A stretch of DNA of 5,228 nucleotides from Pseudomonadota bacterium (GTDB taxonomy: Bacteria; Pseudomonadota; Alphaproteobacteria; Rhizobiales; Hyphomicrobiaceae): NCBI GenBank assembly GCA_023423275.1, contig JAFAFW010000044.1, positions 1 to 5,228 on the forward strand, read 5' to 3'. Each line of letters starts with the position of its first letter. Positions within the stretch are counted from its first letter, which is position 1. The position numbers and the translations under genes were made by a program. The notes beneath the pieces are model-generated. The model made no database searches. It had not been told where the DNA came from and saw nothing but the letters and a program-made list of their open reading frames with translations. Of this stretch, positions 5,130 through 5,228 are shown piece after piece.

Positions 5130-5144
5130 GAACCTGAAAGGTTC
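5130..5144. repeat. Small perfect hairpin (6-bp arms)
   Basis: GAACCT-GAA-AGGTTC forms a 6-bp stem with a 3-nt loop. On the minus strand it starts within the stop codon of the possible edge gene (TAG at 5144-5146). No T-run follows it in that direction. Confidence 0.5.
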
Positions 5145-5228
5145 TAACGCGCTCGCGCCCTGGCGCGCGCGTGGCGGCGGGGGCGGCCCCAATCCTGAAT
5201 GATATACTGTTCCATGGCATTGATCCGT
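5144..5228 (-). CDS. Possible 3' end of an unidentified gene running off the window
   Basis: A minus-strand frame is open from the right edge to a TAG at 5144-5146. It would encode at least 27 residues: RINAMEQYIIQDWGRPRR followed by HARARARAR and stop. Twenty of the 27 third positions are G or C, in line with the other genes. The orientation would be convergent with gcrA, which fits the two-way terminator and the hairpins lying between them. An internal ATG (codon 5) could also start a 23-codon ORF, but no SD precedes it. I do not recognise the product, and so short an open frame in GC-rich DNA may be chance. The alternating Arg-Ala tail comes from a GCGCGC-rich stretch. Confidence 0.3.
   Translation of the reverse strand, partial: RINAMEQYIIQDWGRPRRHARARARAR

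Noticed and set aside
5010..5192. 60-codon minus-strand frame downstream of gcrA
   Set aside because: Low-complexity Pro/Gly/Arg translation across the 21-bp inverted repeat; no SD.
5199..5228. Plus-strand start codons at 5199 and 5214 reading off the right edge
   Set aside because: No SD precedes either ATG and only 5-10 codons are visible; the TATACT at 5203-5208 has no -35 at a proper distance.

Overview
The window looks like chromosomal core DNA from a GC-rich alphaproteobacterium. The strongest taxonomic evidence is a GcrA-type cell-cycle regulator, a family essentially confined to Alphaproteobacteria. It is supported by an S16 with a long Ala/Lys tail, an Ffh with the alphaproteobacterial G4 variant TRVD and a Gly/Pro-rich tail, and start codons of ATG/GTG with AAGGA-type ribosome binding sites. 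I cannot name a genus with confidence.

Layout from left to right: (1) a complete tRNA-Arg(CCT) on the minus strand, with its encoded CCA at the window's first base; (2) a plus-strand secreted protein of the thermonuclease (SNase) fold whose catalytic acidic residues are substituted; (3) a minus-strand run ffh > rpsP > rimM (read right to left), which supplies the SRP GTPase, ribosomal protein bS16 and the 16S maturation factor RimM. The run ends at rimM, and its stop codon overlaps the stop of the SNase-like gene in a shared CTAG; (4) a 753-bp divergent intergenic region between ffh and gcrA with an AT-rich core, one GANTC site and a notable two-part inverted repeat; (5) gcrA on the plus strand, followed by an intrinsic terminator that could work in both directions; (6) a right-hand intergenic stretch with a 21-bp perfect GC-rich inverted repeat, two smaller hairpins and three GANTC sites, then possibly the 3' end of a minus-strand gene that runs off the window.

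The ffh-rpsP-rimM genes form a translation and protein-targeting unit. In many Alphaproteobacteria it continues with trmD and rplS, but these are absent here, and the unit collides with a convergent gene. GcrA acts with CcrM methylation at GANTC sites. The window has only 8 such sites, and four of them are in the non-coding DNA flanking gcrA. I see no mobile element, CRISPR array or defence system. The most promising points are the degenerate SNase, the candidate structured RNA upstream of ffh, the GANTC cluster and the large inverted repeat downstream of gcrA. None of them amounts to a clearly new system.
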